Source: Amborella trichopoda
Lineage: Eukaryota; Streptophyta; Magnoliopsida; Amborellales; Amborellaceae
Length of the DNA stretch: 64,000 nt
Direction of reading: 5' to 3'
Assembly: GCF_000471905.2 (NCBI RefSeq)
Contig: NW_006499728.1
Span: 1,423,296 to 1,487,295, forward strand
The notes beneath the pieces were generated by a model. The model did no database searches, was not told where the DNA came from, and saw only the letters and a program-made list of their open reading frames with translations. This document shows, piece after piece, positions 1 to 12,165 of this stretch; the stretch's first letter is position 1; every line of letters starts with the position of its first letter. The position numbers and the translations under genes are program-made.

Positions 1-762
1 ATTTATGCTACTTTTGGTACAAAAACAACACATTAAAGGTAGACTCTCAGTAGCTTGATTTCATATATAATTGTTATGAGTGTGATTTCCTTTCATTGGT
101 TTTACTGCATAAAAATGTGACACTAGATTTACTTTTATTTATGTTATTGAAATCTGTTAACCAATTCAACTAGCGATCAATAGTCAAATTAATTTTGGCT
201 GATCAGACCCCTCGCTGATTTGAAAGCCAACCAAATACTCAACCTGTTCTTCTCAAAATATTGACTGACCAGGCCATCATCGTCAGTTACATGCATTTAG
301 ATACTCAAAATCTTATCATTATATAATTCTAAAATGCATCCCAAAATTTTATACCAACAAAAATCTGGAGTGGGTTATTTGACCAATAGAGTAAAAAATA
401 TTAGCGTGGTAAAAGCACCCTTGAATTAACTACTCCCAAAATTGAATAAAAAATGTATGTGAACTCGACCTTTATTCAATGTGTATGTTAAAGCTAAACC
501 TAAAAAAGCAAAGGCATTTTTATTCGACAAGGAAGTTAAGCAAGTTGTATGAATAGACTTTTATTAAAATTTGTCACAAATACAAAGTACAGTAGAAAGG
601 AAAGATCAAAATTGGCAAAATAGAGCCTTCAATAAATTCACAAAAACATAATAAATGCAACAAGAAAAGAGGTACATATGCAAAACAAAGAAAACTCAAA
701 TACCTCAATTATAAAAGGACAAAGTTTATAAAAAAAAAGTTCATTAACGTCGAAGCTTTTTT
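1..762. other. AT-rich intergenic DNA, no gene seen
   Basis: I see no coding exon, RNA gene or clear terminal repeat here. The stretch is AT-rich and ends at the stop codon of a LINE fragment read on the minus strand. Confidence 0.6.
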
Positions 763-1262
763 TTAACGAATTGGATTTGCTATACAAATCCTCGTCCACC
801 ATTTTGCTCTATTAAGGGTCATACTCTTAACAAAGCAATAAGTCTCCATATCATTTCTCACGACTTCCGACCATATCCTTTTTGGGCCTATCCCTTGTCA
901 TTTTTTAGCCTTCCACTTGAACGAATCCACATCTACTAACAGGTGTTATACTGGATCTGCACCATACATGGTTATCCCACTTAAGTCTACTCTCTCTTAT
1001 CTTATCGCCTATTGATACCACACCTAATTTTTTTCAAATGTACTCATTTTGAATTCTATCTCTTATTGTCTTGCCACTCATACATCTCGACATCATCATA
1101 TCCGCTATATTCATTTTATGCGTATAATATTTTTTGATTGCCTTACATCTTTCCCCATAAAGCAAATCTAGTCTTACATATGTCATATAGATCTTGCCAT
1201 TCAACTTCATTGGTATGTGACGATCACATAAAATTTCAGTTGCATATCTTCACTTCGCTCAT
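763..1262 (-). mobile_element. RTE-type LINE, 3' end of reverse-transcriptase ORF, dead
   Basis: Read on the minus strand this encodes the C-terminal tail typical of plant RTE-clade LINE polyproteins: a block with IPMKLNGKIYMTYVR, then LLYGERCKAIKKYYTHKMN, a GKTIRDRIQNEYI segment, SRLKWDNHVW, and after a frame change a VVRNDMETYC...LNRAKWWTRI ending at a stop (complement of 763-765). An in-frame stop after NEYI and at least one frameshift show it is not functional. The catalytic part of the reverse transcriptase is absent, so this is a truncated copy. The family call rests on recognising this tail; the clade is less certain than the LINE assignment. Confidence 0.75.
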
Positions 1263-1469
1263 CCATCTCTAACTCTATGTATGACATCTTCTCCAATCTC
1301 TCAATTTTCCTAGATTATCGACTAAAGAAATCGAAAGTGTGCTCTTTTTGGTACTTTATGGCCGTCAATCTTAACTACTTCATCGTCTCTATTCCTATTA
1401 TTACAAAATTTGCATTCTATATATTCTATCTTAGTCTAACTAATTTTAAAAAAGTTATAACAATTTGCC

Positions 1470-1831
1470 TTAAATTATATAATTAAGGAACTTAAAACTC
1501 CATCGGAAAAGCCTATGTTAACATTGGAAAACAATGTAATTGATAATCGCGACTTTAAGATGTATGGATATGAGAAAAAAAATGTATTTCAAGTCAAAAA
1601 ATAGTACATATTGCAACATATTATCTGGACCGTCCATTATCAAAATTTTCACATGTTTATAAATCTGTTTAATTTTAATCATTTTTTTGAGTTTAAAATT
1701 TTTATAATTAGAGATGAAAATGTATTTTCTGGCTATTCTAAAAATTTTGTGACCCCAAAATTGTATCTTATGATGAAGTTTAGAGGTGCACTTTGCTTTG
1801 GTTTTTTAAGGTTGCAACCTTATACAAACCT
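1470..1831 (+). mobile_element. Family C repeat (GGTTGCAACC ends), degraded copy
   Basis: It shares the internal order of the copy at 7047-7424: an AATTGAT-like block, a block about an 'atatt' rich centre, a GAGGTGCAC motif, and a right end with AAGGTTGCAACCTTATA followed by caaac. The left end is eroded. Confidence 0.6.
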
Positions 1832-2780
1832 CACCTTGACTAATTATAAAATAATAAATCAAAAATGAAAAAAAAATTGTTAAAAAAAGGAAAGTAGCAT
1901 GAAGCCATATTAGGAGAGAAGTGAATTGCTTGTACATGCAAGGAAATCAATAGAAAATAAATAAGTTTTTAAGAAAAATATAATGTTTTAAAAAAATACT
2001 TAAGAAGCATTGGATTCCAATTTTGGTATGGATGCATCGAACAAATGTGGGAGAGACCCCAAATGGAGAAGGAGATGGTTTGGGTGGTTAAAGCAACCCT
2101 TTTAACTTTACCAAAATTTTGCCCTAAACTCAGTTGGACACCACTCCCGGATAAACCGACACTTATATCTCTCTATTTGTTGAATAGTGGTGCCTTTGTT
2201 TATTTATTTATGCCGTGGATCGTTTCTCTCTCCCTACCGTGATTGGCAGATATATTTTTTTATTGGTATCTCCAAAATTGATGGCTCTATTTAGGCGCAT
2301 ATTAACTTTATCTCTTACAAGTGTAATATGTTTTAGTCAACCCCTCATGAGTCTAAATCTAGACCCAAATATTAGACTTGGTGGAATAGGTTCTAGAACC
2401 ATGGACCCCATGTGTGTGTGCCTTGGGTATGGCCCATCCAATACCTTAATAAGTTTGTCGAATCCGGATTAGATTAGGCTTAAGTCTAGAGATTAACTCT
2501 CTCTCCCTCTCTAATAGGCAGAGTTATATACAATACCAAAAAAAGCACACGAAATGATAGCCGTTGAAAATTGGTTTATATCTTATACAACATTGAAAAC
2601 CGAATTTCAAAACCATGTATAATTATTTATTAAATGGCTAAGTTGAACAACAAACAAATACAATTGGATGAATTTAATGAACAATTATCACTCCACCTAA
2701 TTTGCAGTTTGTGTTCGAACAAATACAAGATAGGAAAAGATATCTCTGTTGATTAGTTAGCACTTGACAATTTGCAACGC
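1832..2780. other. Intergenic DNA, no gene seen
   Basis: There are only short chance reading frames with no recognisable domain. I could assign nothing else here. Confidence 0.5.
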
Positions 2781-2936
2781 TACGTCCTAAGATCAATTCT
2801 TACAAAGGGTAGGGGCCCTCACCCCATTGATTCACCCAAAAAATAGAAAAAAAAGAAGAAAGAAAAAATACGTCCTAGGAGGAATTCTTACACAGGGTAA
2901 GGGCCCTCTCCCCACTGATTCACTTAAAAAAAAAAA
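2781..2936. repeat. Two-copy tandem repeat with A-rich tails
   Basis: Two similar segments (from about 2781 and from about 2869) each run from ACGTCCTA through GGGGCCCTC or AGGGCCCTC to a GATTCAC end and a run of A. The A-rich ends resemble retroposed tails, but I could not recognise a source gene. Confidence 0.55.
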
Positions 2937-3106
2937 AAAAAAGAGGAACAAATACAAGATAGAATGCTGACCCTCTTGGTTCGGTAAAAAATCTAAACAT
3001 CTTCACATTTATTGCCCATGATTTTGCTGCTTACACCCATACAAAGTGTGGATATTGAATATTGACGGGGTTTTAATCTTCAATGCGGTGGTTTAAAAGT
3101 GAAAAA

Positions 3107-3445
3107 AGTTTATATAAAGTTGAACTTTATATTGTAGAAGTAACATGTACCTTAAAAATCTAGTGGAAAGGGTGTTTTGAAGTTAGAAAATCTTCCAAAT
3201 GATAAACTCTATCAAGATGTGTATAAGAAAAAAATAAAGAATATCAAGTCTTAAAATTAATACATCTTTGTAGACTACATATTTTCACGTATTTATAAAT
3301 GTGCTAGATCTACAGTATTTTTGAAATTTTAAATTTCATAATTAAGATTAAATATATATTTTTTAGCCATTATAAAGTTTAAATCATCCACCAAAATTTA
3401 GAGGTGCACTTTACTTATTAGGTATAAGGTGGGCACGAACTTCAC
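3107..3445 (+). mobile_element. Family C repeat, divergent copy
   Basis: It begins GTTTATATAAAGTTG and ends near GGTATAAGGTGGG, with the internal GAGGTGCAC block shared with other family C copies. The palindromic ends are mutated. Confidence 0.5.
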
Positions 3446-3581
3446 CCAATAAAAAGCATTGATATGGAACAAGAACGGGTGGGTATCAGGCTAGTTCTTA
3501 TTTGGAACAAAGAGTTGTTCTGGTTCAGGTTAACCCCCTAAGAATTGGGCAGAGTGAGTTGACTTGCTACCATCGAACTGG

Positions 3582-3585
3582 CGAG

Positions 3586-3613
<28 letters not shown>
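3582..3613. repeat. (TA)n microsatellite
   Basis: An uninterrupted run of about 14 TA dinucleotides is visible. Confidence 0.9.
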
Positions 3614-3618
<5 letters not shown>

Positions 3619-3741
3619 TATTTATTAATGTATGTTTATTTATTTGTTTCATACTCCAAGCCCGAATGAAAAATGAGAGTTGTGTGACGTTGGCAGTCAA
3701 CAAAAAGCTTTTACCACATCTCAATCTTATATTGTGTTGGG

Positions 3742-3912
3742 GGAAAATTAAAATGTCTTTCGAATGATTGCATATTGGAAATCAGCCTGATCGGGTCAAG
3801 ATAAGTGATCTGGCCCGATGATATATTGCGTTCCGAAAAATTAAAACATTTCAAATGATTTGATATTGGAAATCAGGCCGATCAGGTCTAGATCAGTGAT
3901 ATGGAGGCCTGT
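3742..3912. repeat. Diverged two-copy tandem repeat of about 80 bp
   Basis: Two neighbouring blocks share the order AAAATTAAAA, CGAATGATT-like, ATATTGGAAATCAG, CCGATC and GTGATATGG or GTGATCTGG. They are diverged, so the duplication is old. Confidence 0.5.
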
Positions 3913-4504
3913 GTCCCCGATGATTAATCCGGAGGCCAATCTGGTTTTTAAAACACAAGCTGTACCCATGTTTTGGGTGGGAATAACAAAAAGATAGGTG
4001 TTCATATCTCTTTCAAAATCTCAACAAACTGTGTCGGCAAAGACCCTCGTTATCCTTCTTAATTCTATGGGTCCCGTACTCGTCATCGATTATTCACGTG
4101 CAATCGTGGGGCTCACAAGCTCTAGATGTCGTCAGATTCAAACGTGACGCTATTTAACCCGTCCGATCCTTTCATTGCTTTTTGTCGCCTTCACGATCAC
4201 GCGAAAAGCACCGCGGTTTTTCCCCAAACTGCGAGCCAGCTGTACAACAACTCGAGATAAATTACATAAATACCCATACTTTTTTTTAGCGCCGCTTACT
4301 CTGTTGAAAGCAAAAGATTTTGCTCTTTAGTAGGAGTATACTGTTAATTTACTCTCTTGGATAAATTTCAATATAAGAGTAATTTTGGGACCTCAAATTT
4401 TAGAAGGTAACCATTTCAATCTATACACTAATATAATTAGAAAATAATTAAAAAAATTTCTATTTTGTAAAAAAAATATCTCAAGATTGAATATTGACCC
4501 GTCT
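3913..4504. other. Relatively GC-richer intergenic stretch, no gene seen
   Basis: Around 4040-4250 the base composition is more balanced than its surroundings, with sequence such as CACGCGAAAAGCACC. No reading frame or RNA fold that I recognise is present. It could be the relic of a promoter or gene, but nothing supports a call. Confidence 0.35.
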
Positions 4505-4850
4505 AATTTTAATAGACCCGGTTTCTATGCAGCCAAGCCTCGGACATGTAGAAATGTGGGTCTATTAATAAATTTATTTTTGAGATGGATTTTGAGATTT
4601 AATTTTTAAGGTCATGTAATCTTTACCATGGGGATCATGAATATGAATAAATAAATAAATTTAAAAATTAAAAATAATAATTCTAGTAAGAAAATATTTG
4701 GACAGTTAATTTCCATTGTTTTTAGACGAAACACCTATTCGCATATCTTTAAGGTGGATGCTTTACACTTTTTGGACCGCATATGTAATCATGCGGTCCA
4801 CTTTGCATGAAACAATTTTCCATTTTTAAAAGCCAAGATATAAGTACAAA
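4505..4850 (+). mobile_element. Family B dispersed repeat
   Basis: It shares with copies near 33.6, 36.4, 46.5 and 48.1 kb the order ATGTAGAAAT..., ATCATGAATATGAATAAATA, ATTTGGACAGTTA, GACC/GAAACACCTATTCGCAT, GGATGCTTTA and CATGAAACAATT. No coding capacity is seen, so it is a non-autonomous element or a processed repeat. I could not define terminal repeats. Confidence 0.6.
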
Positions 4851-4949
4851 AAAAATTAAATTTTAATTTATTATTTAAAAAATAATCATGTAGTGATCCT
4901 TAAGTGAAATTATAGACTTAGAAAATTATATACTCCCATAGCAATATAT

Positions 4950-5035
4950 ATAGCACAGGCGAATGGTCAAGAAACAGGGTGCTGGACTTGGAAAATGAGA
5001 CGAACTTGAACCCACCCGGTTTGAGTCCCTCTAGA
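4950..5035 (+). mobile_element. tRNA-like sequence, SINE or tRNA pseudogene remnant
   Basis: An A-box-like CAGGCGAATGG lies at 4956-4966 (9 of 11 against TRGYNNANNGG) and a B-box-like GGTTTGAGTCC at 5018-5028 (10 of 11 against GGTTCGANNCC), about 50 bp apart. The segment between, with GCTGGACTTG, recalls a leucine- or serine-type tRNA. The acceptor stem is not intact, so a working tRNA is unlikely. Confidence 0.45.
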
Positions 5036-5039
5036 GTCC

Positions 5040-6060
5040 GACTTACTGGTGTATAAACACATCAAAGAATAGTTTTATTAATTTGACATTTGGAGTTCTT
5101 AAAACTTGCTTAAAATCTTGAACTTTTTATTTAATTTATATTTTTTGGAAAACCTTTTAAAACATTTATTTGGAGTTCCTTAAATATGTCCCCTACTTTT
5201 CAAAATTTACATGCATGTCAATTTTTTCACTTTTTTTTGTTTTTCTCAAAATATCCCTAGATCGACACGGCCTGAAGCTTAGGTTGGGTTGGCACATAGA
5301 GTGCCGACCTTCTTAATTTTAAGTCTGTCAATAAAATATATGAATTGTTCGATTCCCTATTTAACAGTACAGTAAATGTGACGGTGAACTTTTTGTGTTA
5401 AAAGTAAATATTATTATCGCCTAATCTTCTAATTTCAAAAGGAAAAAAACAATGGAAATTGCAATTTAAAAATACAACCAAAACAAAAATAATGTAAATT
5501 TGGAAAAAATGTTATACAATAGCAAATACAAAAAGGTTAAAATCACCGTTAACGATCAAATGTAAAATTGGGTGGCTAGAGTTGTGCAATATATCTTTAA
5601 TTATGTTCAAAGTTTTTTTTTGCAATTTTTATACAAAATAATAATAACTACCCCAAACCAACTGATGATTTAACATCTTTCAATCCAAATAATTGTGACT
5701 TTTTTTACTAATAAAAAATAAAAATTAAAGTTCTTATAATTAACATTCCCACAAATTATCACCAAATTTGGTAGAAGTAAAAAATAATTAAATTACCATG
5801 AGAGCCGACACGCTATGTTGGTAATGGGCCATGTACGAATAATTTATTTTTGTGTTTTCAATGGATTCATTACATGGTTAAATTTATTTTTATTGAATTC
5901 AATGAACTATAGACGTATTAGTCAAAGAAGACCGCCCAAAAATAAAATGGACTTCAAAAAAATAATCTCAATTGATTAATTATTTACCAATAAATTTGTA
6001 TTTTTTTATTTTTTATTTTTTTACACTAGCTTGTGTAGCACTCATAGGGCTGCATGGAAC
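5040..6060. other. AT-rich intergenic DNA, no gene seen
   Basis: There are long A/T runs with no recognised exon, RNA or transposon end. Confidence 0.5.
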
Positions 6061-6480
6061 ACCACTAGCTTTATCAACAAGCTAGAGAGAGAAAATCTGG
6101 AGAGAGAAGAGAGATAATGGAGAGAGATGGTAGATCTCTAGTTGTGGCAGGAAATGAAATGCAAGATGTAGAGAGAGAGAGAGAGGGAGCAAGTGGAATG
6201 AATTTGTAGAGAGAGAAATGGAGCAAGTGGGTTGAGTTTCTAGAGAGAGAGAGGGAGCAGTGGGAGTGTTTGGATTTAAAATTAAGGAAAAAAAAGCAGT
6301 GATGACAGGTTGTGTGAACACTATGAATTGTAATTTGGGAAATAGTTGTTTTTACACGCAAAGGCCAAGTGGATTTCTATTTAAATAAAACTCTCACTCT
6401 CTCTTCTAATTAAAGAAAAAAACTACTCTCTCTCTCTCTTAGGGCTTCCTTCTCTCTATTTCTTCATTTTTTTTTTTTGC
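6060..6480. repeat. GA/CT-rich low-complexity block
   Basis: Repeated GAGAGAGA and CTCTCTCT stretches alternate with short spacers such as GGAGCAAGTGG. Reading frames across it are simple-sequence artefacts. Confidence 0.8.
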
Positions 6481-7046
6481 GTGCCATTGTTTTGCATTGC
6501 ATTATTGCTCCTTTTTACTATTTTTGCTTTCTCATTACTTATTTCCTCATCTTAAAACTAATGCGCATGAATCTTATTTTTGTTCTCTAAGAATAAACAT
6601 ATGTGCATGAATCTAAAAATGGGTATCACTAATGTACATGAGTCTTATTTTTGCTCTATAACTTATGTGCATGAATCCAAAATTGGGTCTCCCTAAAAGA
6701 AGACTAGGAGTAGTTTGTTTGAAAACCACCACCCTCATAGCTTCTTTCTTTTCTTTTGGTTTTTTTTTTTTTTTTTGAGTTGACTTTTGATGGTAGCTTA
6801 CAGGGAAATCCAAGTCTTGTTGTAGGGGTGGTAATGGACTTGAACTCGATCCAGATTTGGGTATTGGTCCAAAAATTTGACTCACTGGTTTGGGTCCCAG
6901 TCCAAATATTGGACCTGTACACCATTCGGGTTTGGATTCGGTCCATATGGACCCGACCCGAACATTGTTATTATTTAAATAATATTGAATATATAATATT
7001 TTAATAATATTAAATAAATATAACCATATATTTAGTTATAGGAAAT

Positions 7047-7424
7047 AGTTTATATAAGGTTGCAACCTTAAAATGTAGAATTAAAGATGCACGTAAAAAA
7101 TCCATAGGAAAAGGTTGTTTTAATGTTGCAAACCCTCTAATTGATCATCTCGATATCGAAATATATGAATATGAAAGTAAAAATATTTTGAGTCCCATAA
7201 ATAGCGCATCTTGCTACGCATTAGCTAGACCATACATATTCAAGATTTTCATATGTTTGTAGATCTACTTGATGTTAACCGTTTTTGGAGTTTAAAGTTT
7301 TATAATTAGATGTACAAATAGATTTTCCGATAATCCTAAAAAAAAATTACACCAAAACTATATATTATGATAAACTTTGGAGGTGCACCTTAATTGGATT
7401 GTTTAAGGTTGCAACCTTATAAAC
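7047..7424 (+). mobile_element. Family C MITE-like element, best-preserved copy
   Basis: The left end is GTTTATATAAGGTTGCAACC and the right end is its inverted counterpart, GGTTGCAACCTTATAAAC, giving terminal inverted repeats of about 20 bp that are themselves palindromic around GGTTGCAACC. The interior is about 340 bp, AT-rich and non-coding. At least ten related copies lie in this window. I could not fix a target-site duplication, so superfamily is open. Confidence 0.7.
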
Positions 7425-8445
7425 TATTATTTTTTACACCAAATCTATATGTTATGATAAACAATAATCTCCTTTAATTTTTTCGCTTGTAAACTATTAT
7501 TTTTACGATAATCCATTGTATGCTTCTGAATAGTTAGCAAAGTTCCTAACTTTCTTTGGAAAAAAAACAGTTCTTTGTTTTTTTAGTGAAAAAAAATCAT
7601 AATTTGTTATCAATACCAAATTTGTGTTCCCTATTTCATGCAATAAAAGCTCATCTCACAGCCTTCCTTCCAAACTATACCATTAAAATCTTTTATCCAA
7701 GGTTTAAAAACCCGGACCGGCCTCCCCAAAGTGTCGGATTGGTGTATCAACAATTTGGATTGGAGAATCGGGTGGATTGGGTCAAAATATCACTAAAATT
7801 CTCTAAAACTAGTGTTTTTTGAGTTTCTAAAAAAAAATTGGGAGCTGTGCATTATGTACTTTCATTATTTTGTAAAAATATGTGAATACTAAGACATGTT
7901 TTTATCTGGATGTCTATTAACTATTCACTATAGATCGAAAAAAAATAATATAATAATCAACATGAATATAAATATATGGTCTAAAATGACACATACACAA
8001 AATAAAATACAACCTAATATCGAAATAAAACACAGCTGTTCATCCTCTTCATCGTGTTGGTGCCGATCATTGAATTGTCTCGACAAGTCATTGAATTGTT
8101 CCATGTATGCTTCATAATTGTCTAAACAACTTGTTATATGGAATTTATTTTTGTAATTATATGTAATTAAAACTCAATTATATGTACTTTTATTTTTGTA
8201 AATTATAAAAATTTATTAATCGAAAAAAATTACATTATAGACTATTCCATTTTTGTAGACGAACTTGCCCTTGTATAAGCAAGAGAGAGAAACATAAAAG
8301 CAACATAGAGTTAAAGGTGTGACTTATTAACTCTATGGCACGAGTTAAAGATGTTATTCATGATGTAAGCGTGAATAAAGGTGTAAAAATGTAACCTTGA
8401 TAAGGTAAGTGTGATGAGGGCTGTGAAAGTGGGTGGGGGTGGTAG
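7425..8445. other. AT-rich intergenic DNA, no gene seen
   Basis: Only chance reading frames and simple A/T sequence were seen. Confidence 0.5.
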
Positions 8446-8618
8446 CAATGTTATCAATTTCACCTAACTTTGATTCGGGAAACCGAAGAGAAGCGAAAGT
8501 CATATATTCAAACCGCTTCGGGTTTACTTGTAGCAATGTTATCGACTTCACCTAACTTTGATTCGGTAAAACCGAAGAGAAGCCGAAAGTCATATTCAAA
8601 CCGCTTCGGGTTTACTTT
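8446..8618. repeat. Two-copy tandem repeat of about 85 bp
   Basis: Two near-identical blocks contain CACCTAACTTTGATTCGG, AACCGAAGAGAAG, GAAAGTCATAT and ACCGCTTCGGGTTTACTT. No function is apparent. Confidence 0.75.
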
Positions 8619-8880
8619 ACGTCAGCCAGCAAAAAAAAATGAACTTTAAGTTTTTTTCTATTTTTCTTTTTAAACATTTTTTCCATTATTTGTATATTTT
8701 ATACATTTTAAATTTTTTCCATTTTTAAGCAAAAAAAAAATTAACTTTAAATTTTTTCCATTTCAAATTTTTAAATTTTTTTTTCATTATTTGTATATAT
8801 TATACATTTTTAAATTTTTTAAATTTTTTCCATTTTAAATTTTAAATTATTATTTTTCCATTATTTGTATATATTATATA

Positions 8881-9020
8881 TGAGTAATTATCTTATGAGA
8901 CCCTCTGACACCATTAAATTTGATATAGATCTCTATAAAAGTTATCACATGGGTGTGGGACTTGACTTTGACGTCCTACACACATGGGTGTAAGAGGGTC
9001 TCATAGGATCATTACTTATT
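8881..9020. mobile_element. Short MITE with GAGTAATGATC ends, copy 1
   Basis: The left end reads GAGTAATTATCTTATGAGAC and the right end is the inverted TCTCATAGGATCATTACTTA, with an internal GTTATCACATGGGTGTG. It sits in a TA-rich tract next to a second copy. Confidence 0.65.
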
Positions 9021-9111
9021 ATATATATATAAAAATATCTAATTTATTTATACTAAATTTAAAAAAATCCCAAAACTTTCCCCAATTTCCATTATTTGTA
9101 TATATTATATA

Positions 9112-9286
9112 TGAGTAATGATCCTATGAGATCCTCCTACACCCATGTGTAGGATCTCAAAGGATTACCATTAATTTTGGCACAGATCTCTAAAAAAGTT
9201 ATCACATGGGTGTGAAATTTGACTTTGGGGTCCTTTGCGGTCCTACACACATGGGTGTGGAAGGGTCTCATTGGATCATTACTCAT
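9112..9286. mobile_element. Short MITE with GAGTAATGATC ends, copy 2
   Basis: The left end is GAGTAATGATCCTATGAGAT and the right end its inverse, TCTCATTGGATCATTACTCA, with the same internal GTTATCACATGGGTGTG as copy 1. The two copies lie 90 bp apart in the same orientation and may have arisen by insertion into a sibling site or by local duplication. Confidence 0.65.
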
Positions 9287-9289
9287 TAT

Positions 9290-10071
9290 ATATACATATA
9301 TATATACTAAATTAAAAAAAATCCGAAAACTTTCCCCAAATCGGCCGAAACACCGAATTGCTTCATTTTTCTCACCTAACCAAAGAAGACTCCGAAGCGA
9401 ATTAAACAACATTAGTAGTAGGCTGAATGGTGTACACTACTACATACTACAACACCGTCCAGTTTTGCTGCACTCATAATTCATAATTTCACCACCATCT
9501 AATAACAATCATAACTAACAAGTTGGGGAATAATAATATATCAGTGAACCAAAATATCAGAAAGAAATTGGTTTTATTCTAAAAAGTAAAAAGTAAATAT
9601 TTAGTATAAAATACAAATCTTAAAAAATAATATAAGTTATAGAATTGTGACAGTTTCAGATTTGGCTTACAAAAATAGAGTAAAATGTCAGATATATAGA
9701 GACGACGTGATATAGAATTATGATTTGCAGTTATTATATAGATACATTAAAATCGTTGAACAATGATTTTATAGCCTTACCTAGAATCATTAGAGGAATA
9801 CTTGACAATTGATTATCAAATCTTTAAATAAATACAGCAATGTTTACTCCATTGTCAAATACAAAATATATCATAGATTTATTGGAAGCATAAAGTGAAA
9901 CAACAATGAATTACATTAATAAATAGCAAGAATTGTAAACCAAGGTATAAGATTATTGTTAAAAACACAAAAAAACAACAACAATACCTTCAATAATAGG
10001 ATTGTAGTTAACTACAGCAAAACACAAATACCCAAATATGTAAAATTCTAGTCTATTCAAATTATGTAGGC
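9290..10071. other. Intergenic DNA, no gene seen
   Basis: AT-rich sequence with no recognised feature. Confidence 0.5.
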
Positions 10072-10295
10072 ATTGTATACTATAAGACCATTTATTATTG
10101 TTACAAGGAGATCACAATCTTTTTTAGCTATTGATGTGAAATTTAATAGATTGAAGTGTGTCACAACATTTCAAAATTTTCATTTTGGACGTTGTGCACA
10201 ATTAGTGATACATCTTCCACCACCCGATTTCACATCCAATGGTTATTAATGATTGTGACATTCTTGTATTAAAAGTAAATAGTTTCATTGTATGC
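10072..10295 (-). mobile_element. Family A MITE, diverged copy
   Basis: It starts TGTATACTATAAGACCATTTA and ends AAGTAAATAGTTTCATTGTA, the inverted terminal motifs of family A, and contains a CACATCCAATGG internal block. Similar copies lie at 19.9, 21.9, 25.3, 35.7, 37.7 and 47.3 kb. Confidence 0.65.
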
Positions 10296-10829
10296 ATTTT
10301 CTATGTTGTATACACCAATGGAATTAAGAAAAATAAAAGATTAAATTAATCAGACTTCTCTATGCATGAAGAAAGCAATAAAATGCTAAAGCAAATTCGA
10401 ATCTCACAGTGAATCCCTAGCTGCTTAAATCTTTAGCATCATTGAATCTCGCTATTGCTCTTTATAAGAACCCATTGGATTTTAAGAAAAGAAAAAGTTT
10501 TTCATTGGGTTACTCTTCTTCTAATTTTACCTATTATTTTATGATATACGATTGTTTTAATATCTTAAGAACTTATTTTATGATATTATTTTTGAGAATA
10601 TATTGCTTGTATTTTTTCATAGGAACTTATTGGTTAATTTTTTTAAGGGTTTTTCTATTCGACCAAGATACTTAATTACTCCCACTATTAATGTACTTAT
10701 TTTTAAACCAAAATTCAATAATACTATTATGTTAGACCAATGTATTTAATTACTCCCATGATTAATGTGCTTAGTTTTAAACCAAGAGTCAATAATATTA
10801 AGTTAAGAAAAATTGATTCCTGTAGGCTT

Positions 10830-11115
10830 GACCACATTTCTAATGCATGGTCAAGAAAGTGTAAAGCATCCATCTTAAAGATGGATGCAAGTAGGTGTTC
10901 CATCTAAAAACAATGAAAACTAACAGTCCAACTATTTTTTTACTAGAATAATTATTTTTAGTTTTTAAATTTTATTTATTTATTTTTATATTCATGATCA
11001 CCATGTTAGAGATTACATGTCTTTAAAAATTAAGTATTAAATCAATCTCAAAAATAAATTTATTAAGAGGCCTAAATTTCTACATATGCGGGCTTGGCGG
11101 CATAGAAACCGGATC
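10830..11115 (-). mobile_element. Family B dispersed repeat, reverse orientation
   Basis: It reads as the reverse complement of the copy at 4505-4850: TAAAGCATCCATCTTAAAG, then AATGAAAACTAACAGTCCAA, then a TTCATGATCACCATG block and TTTCTACATATGCGGGCTTG. Confidence 0.65.
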
Positions 11116-11430
11116 CTTGAGTTAATGAAAAAATAAAGCCATACGGACGAAGTTTTTTTGAAAAACTAAGTATGGATTTATATCGATTTGATTAAAAAAT
11201 ATGATGTTTTAAAGATATTTTAAAAAACTCGAAGTTATTAATAGATTTTAAAATATAAAGCTTTTTTGAAAAAGTTTGTGCTTTAAACGGAGACTTACAG
11301 CTATCCATTACCCTTAATTTATTGATTTACAGGAGATGATATTTATATGTCATGACCATTAGTTTGGATCACACAGTCCATGGTCCGCTAACTTGACCCA
11401 AAACGCCTAAAAATGCATAAAGAAAATAAA

Positions 11431-11690
11431 AAGTTTATATTGGATATGAACTTTATTCTATATAGTCCATAATTAAAAACAAAGACTGTTTTAATGTTGT
11501 AAAGCTCATTTCGACCTTTAGATATATGAGTATGAAAAAAACAAAAATTAAAATCATAAAAAAATGAATCTTATAACATATTATGTGAACCATTAATTTT
11601 TACAAATTTTTAGGCGTTTTATGTCTACCTGATATGCACCATTCTTGGAGTCTTAAACTGAAACAGATCTTCAGGCCATTGTAAGAATTT
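11431..11690 (+). mobile_element. Family C repeat, right end lost
   Basis: It begins AGTTTATATTGGATATGAAC and keeps internal family C blocks, but the palindromic right end is absent. Confidence 0.4.
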
Positions 11691-12133
11691 CCAACACCGT
11701 TTGATATGGTCCAAAATAAGAGTGGCAGTAGGCCTGGCTCCTTGGCCCTAAAACATTAGGGCTTGGGCCACAAAAGGGTTGGTCTAGGCTAGGCCAAGAG
11801 AGGCCCAACTTGTTTTGATGCCTGGTCCGATCTTTATTTCTTTAACTTGTTTTCTTTGTTTTTTTTTTAATTTTCCTTTACCCGGCGCAGCTCTCTTATG
11901 GCTAGGGTTGTGTAGGAGAGCAAGGCCCGGCCAGGGCCCAGGATGGTGTACATCGGACCGACCCGGCCCCGGCCCGGTGCCAGCGTAGGTCTACAAAACG
12001 CTGTTGTATCGTTGTGCGTTGCCCAAGCCGCACCGAGAGAAGACATACCCGAGGGAGCAAACGTAGAAATGATCCCGCGCGATCATCAAAACTGTTGGCA
12101 TTATTTTTTCAGAATACTAGAGAGGGGCTCATA

Positions 12134-12165
12134 AAACCCTAAACCTTGAAAACATCTTATATAAA
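12134..12165 (+). promoter_or_regulatory. Telo-box plus TATA box, promoter of snoRNA cluster
   Basis: AAACCCTAAA at 12134-12143 is a telo-box and TATATAAA at 12158-12165 is a TATA box, spaced 15 bp apart. Plant snoRNA clusters and ribosomal protein genes commonly use telo-boxes. Transcription would start near 12190-12200, about 250 bp before the first snoRNA candidate. Confidence 0.55.

Noticed and set aside
11943..12134. 63-residue open frame in a GC-rich stretch upstream of the snoRNA cluster
   Set aside because: It has no recognisable domain and ends inside the telo-box promoter region; the composition explains the frame.
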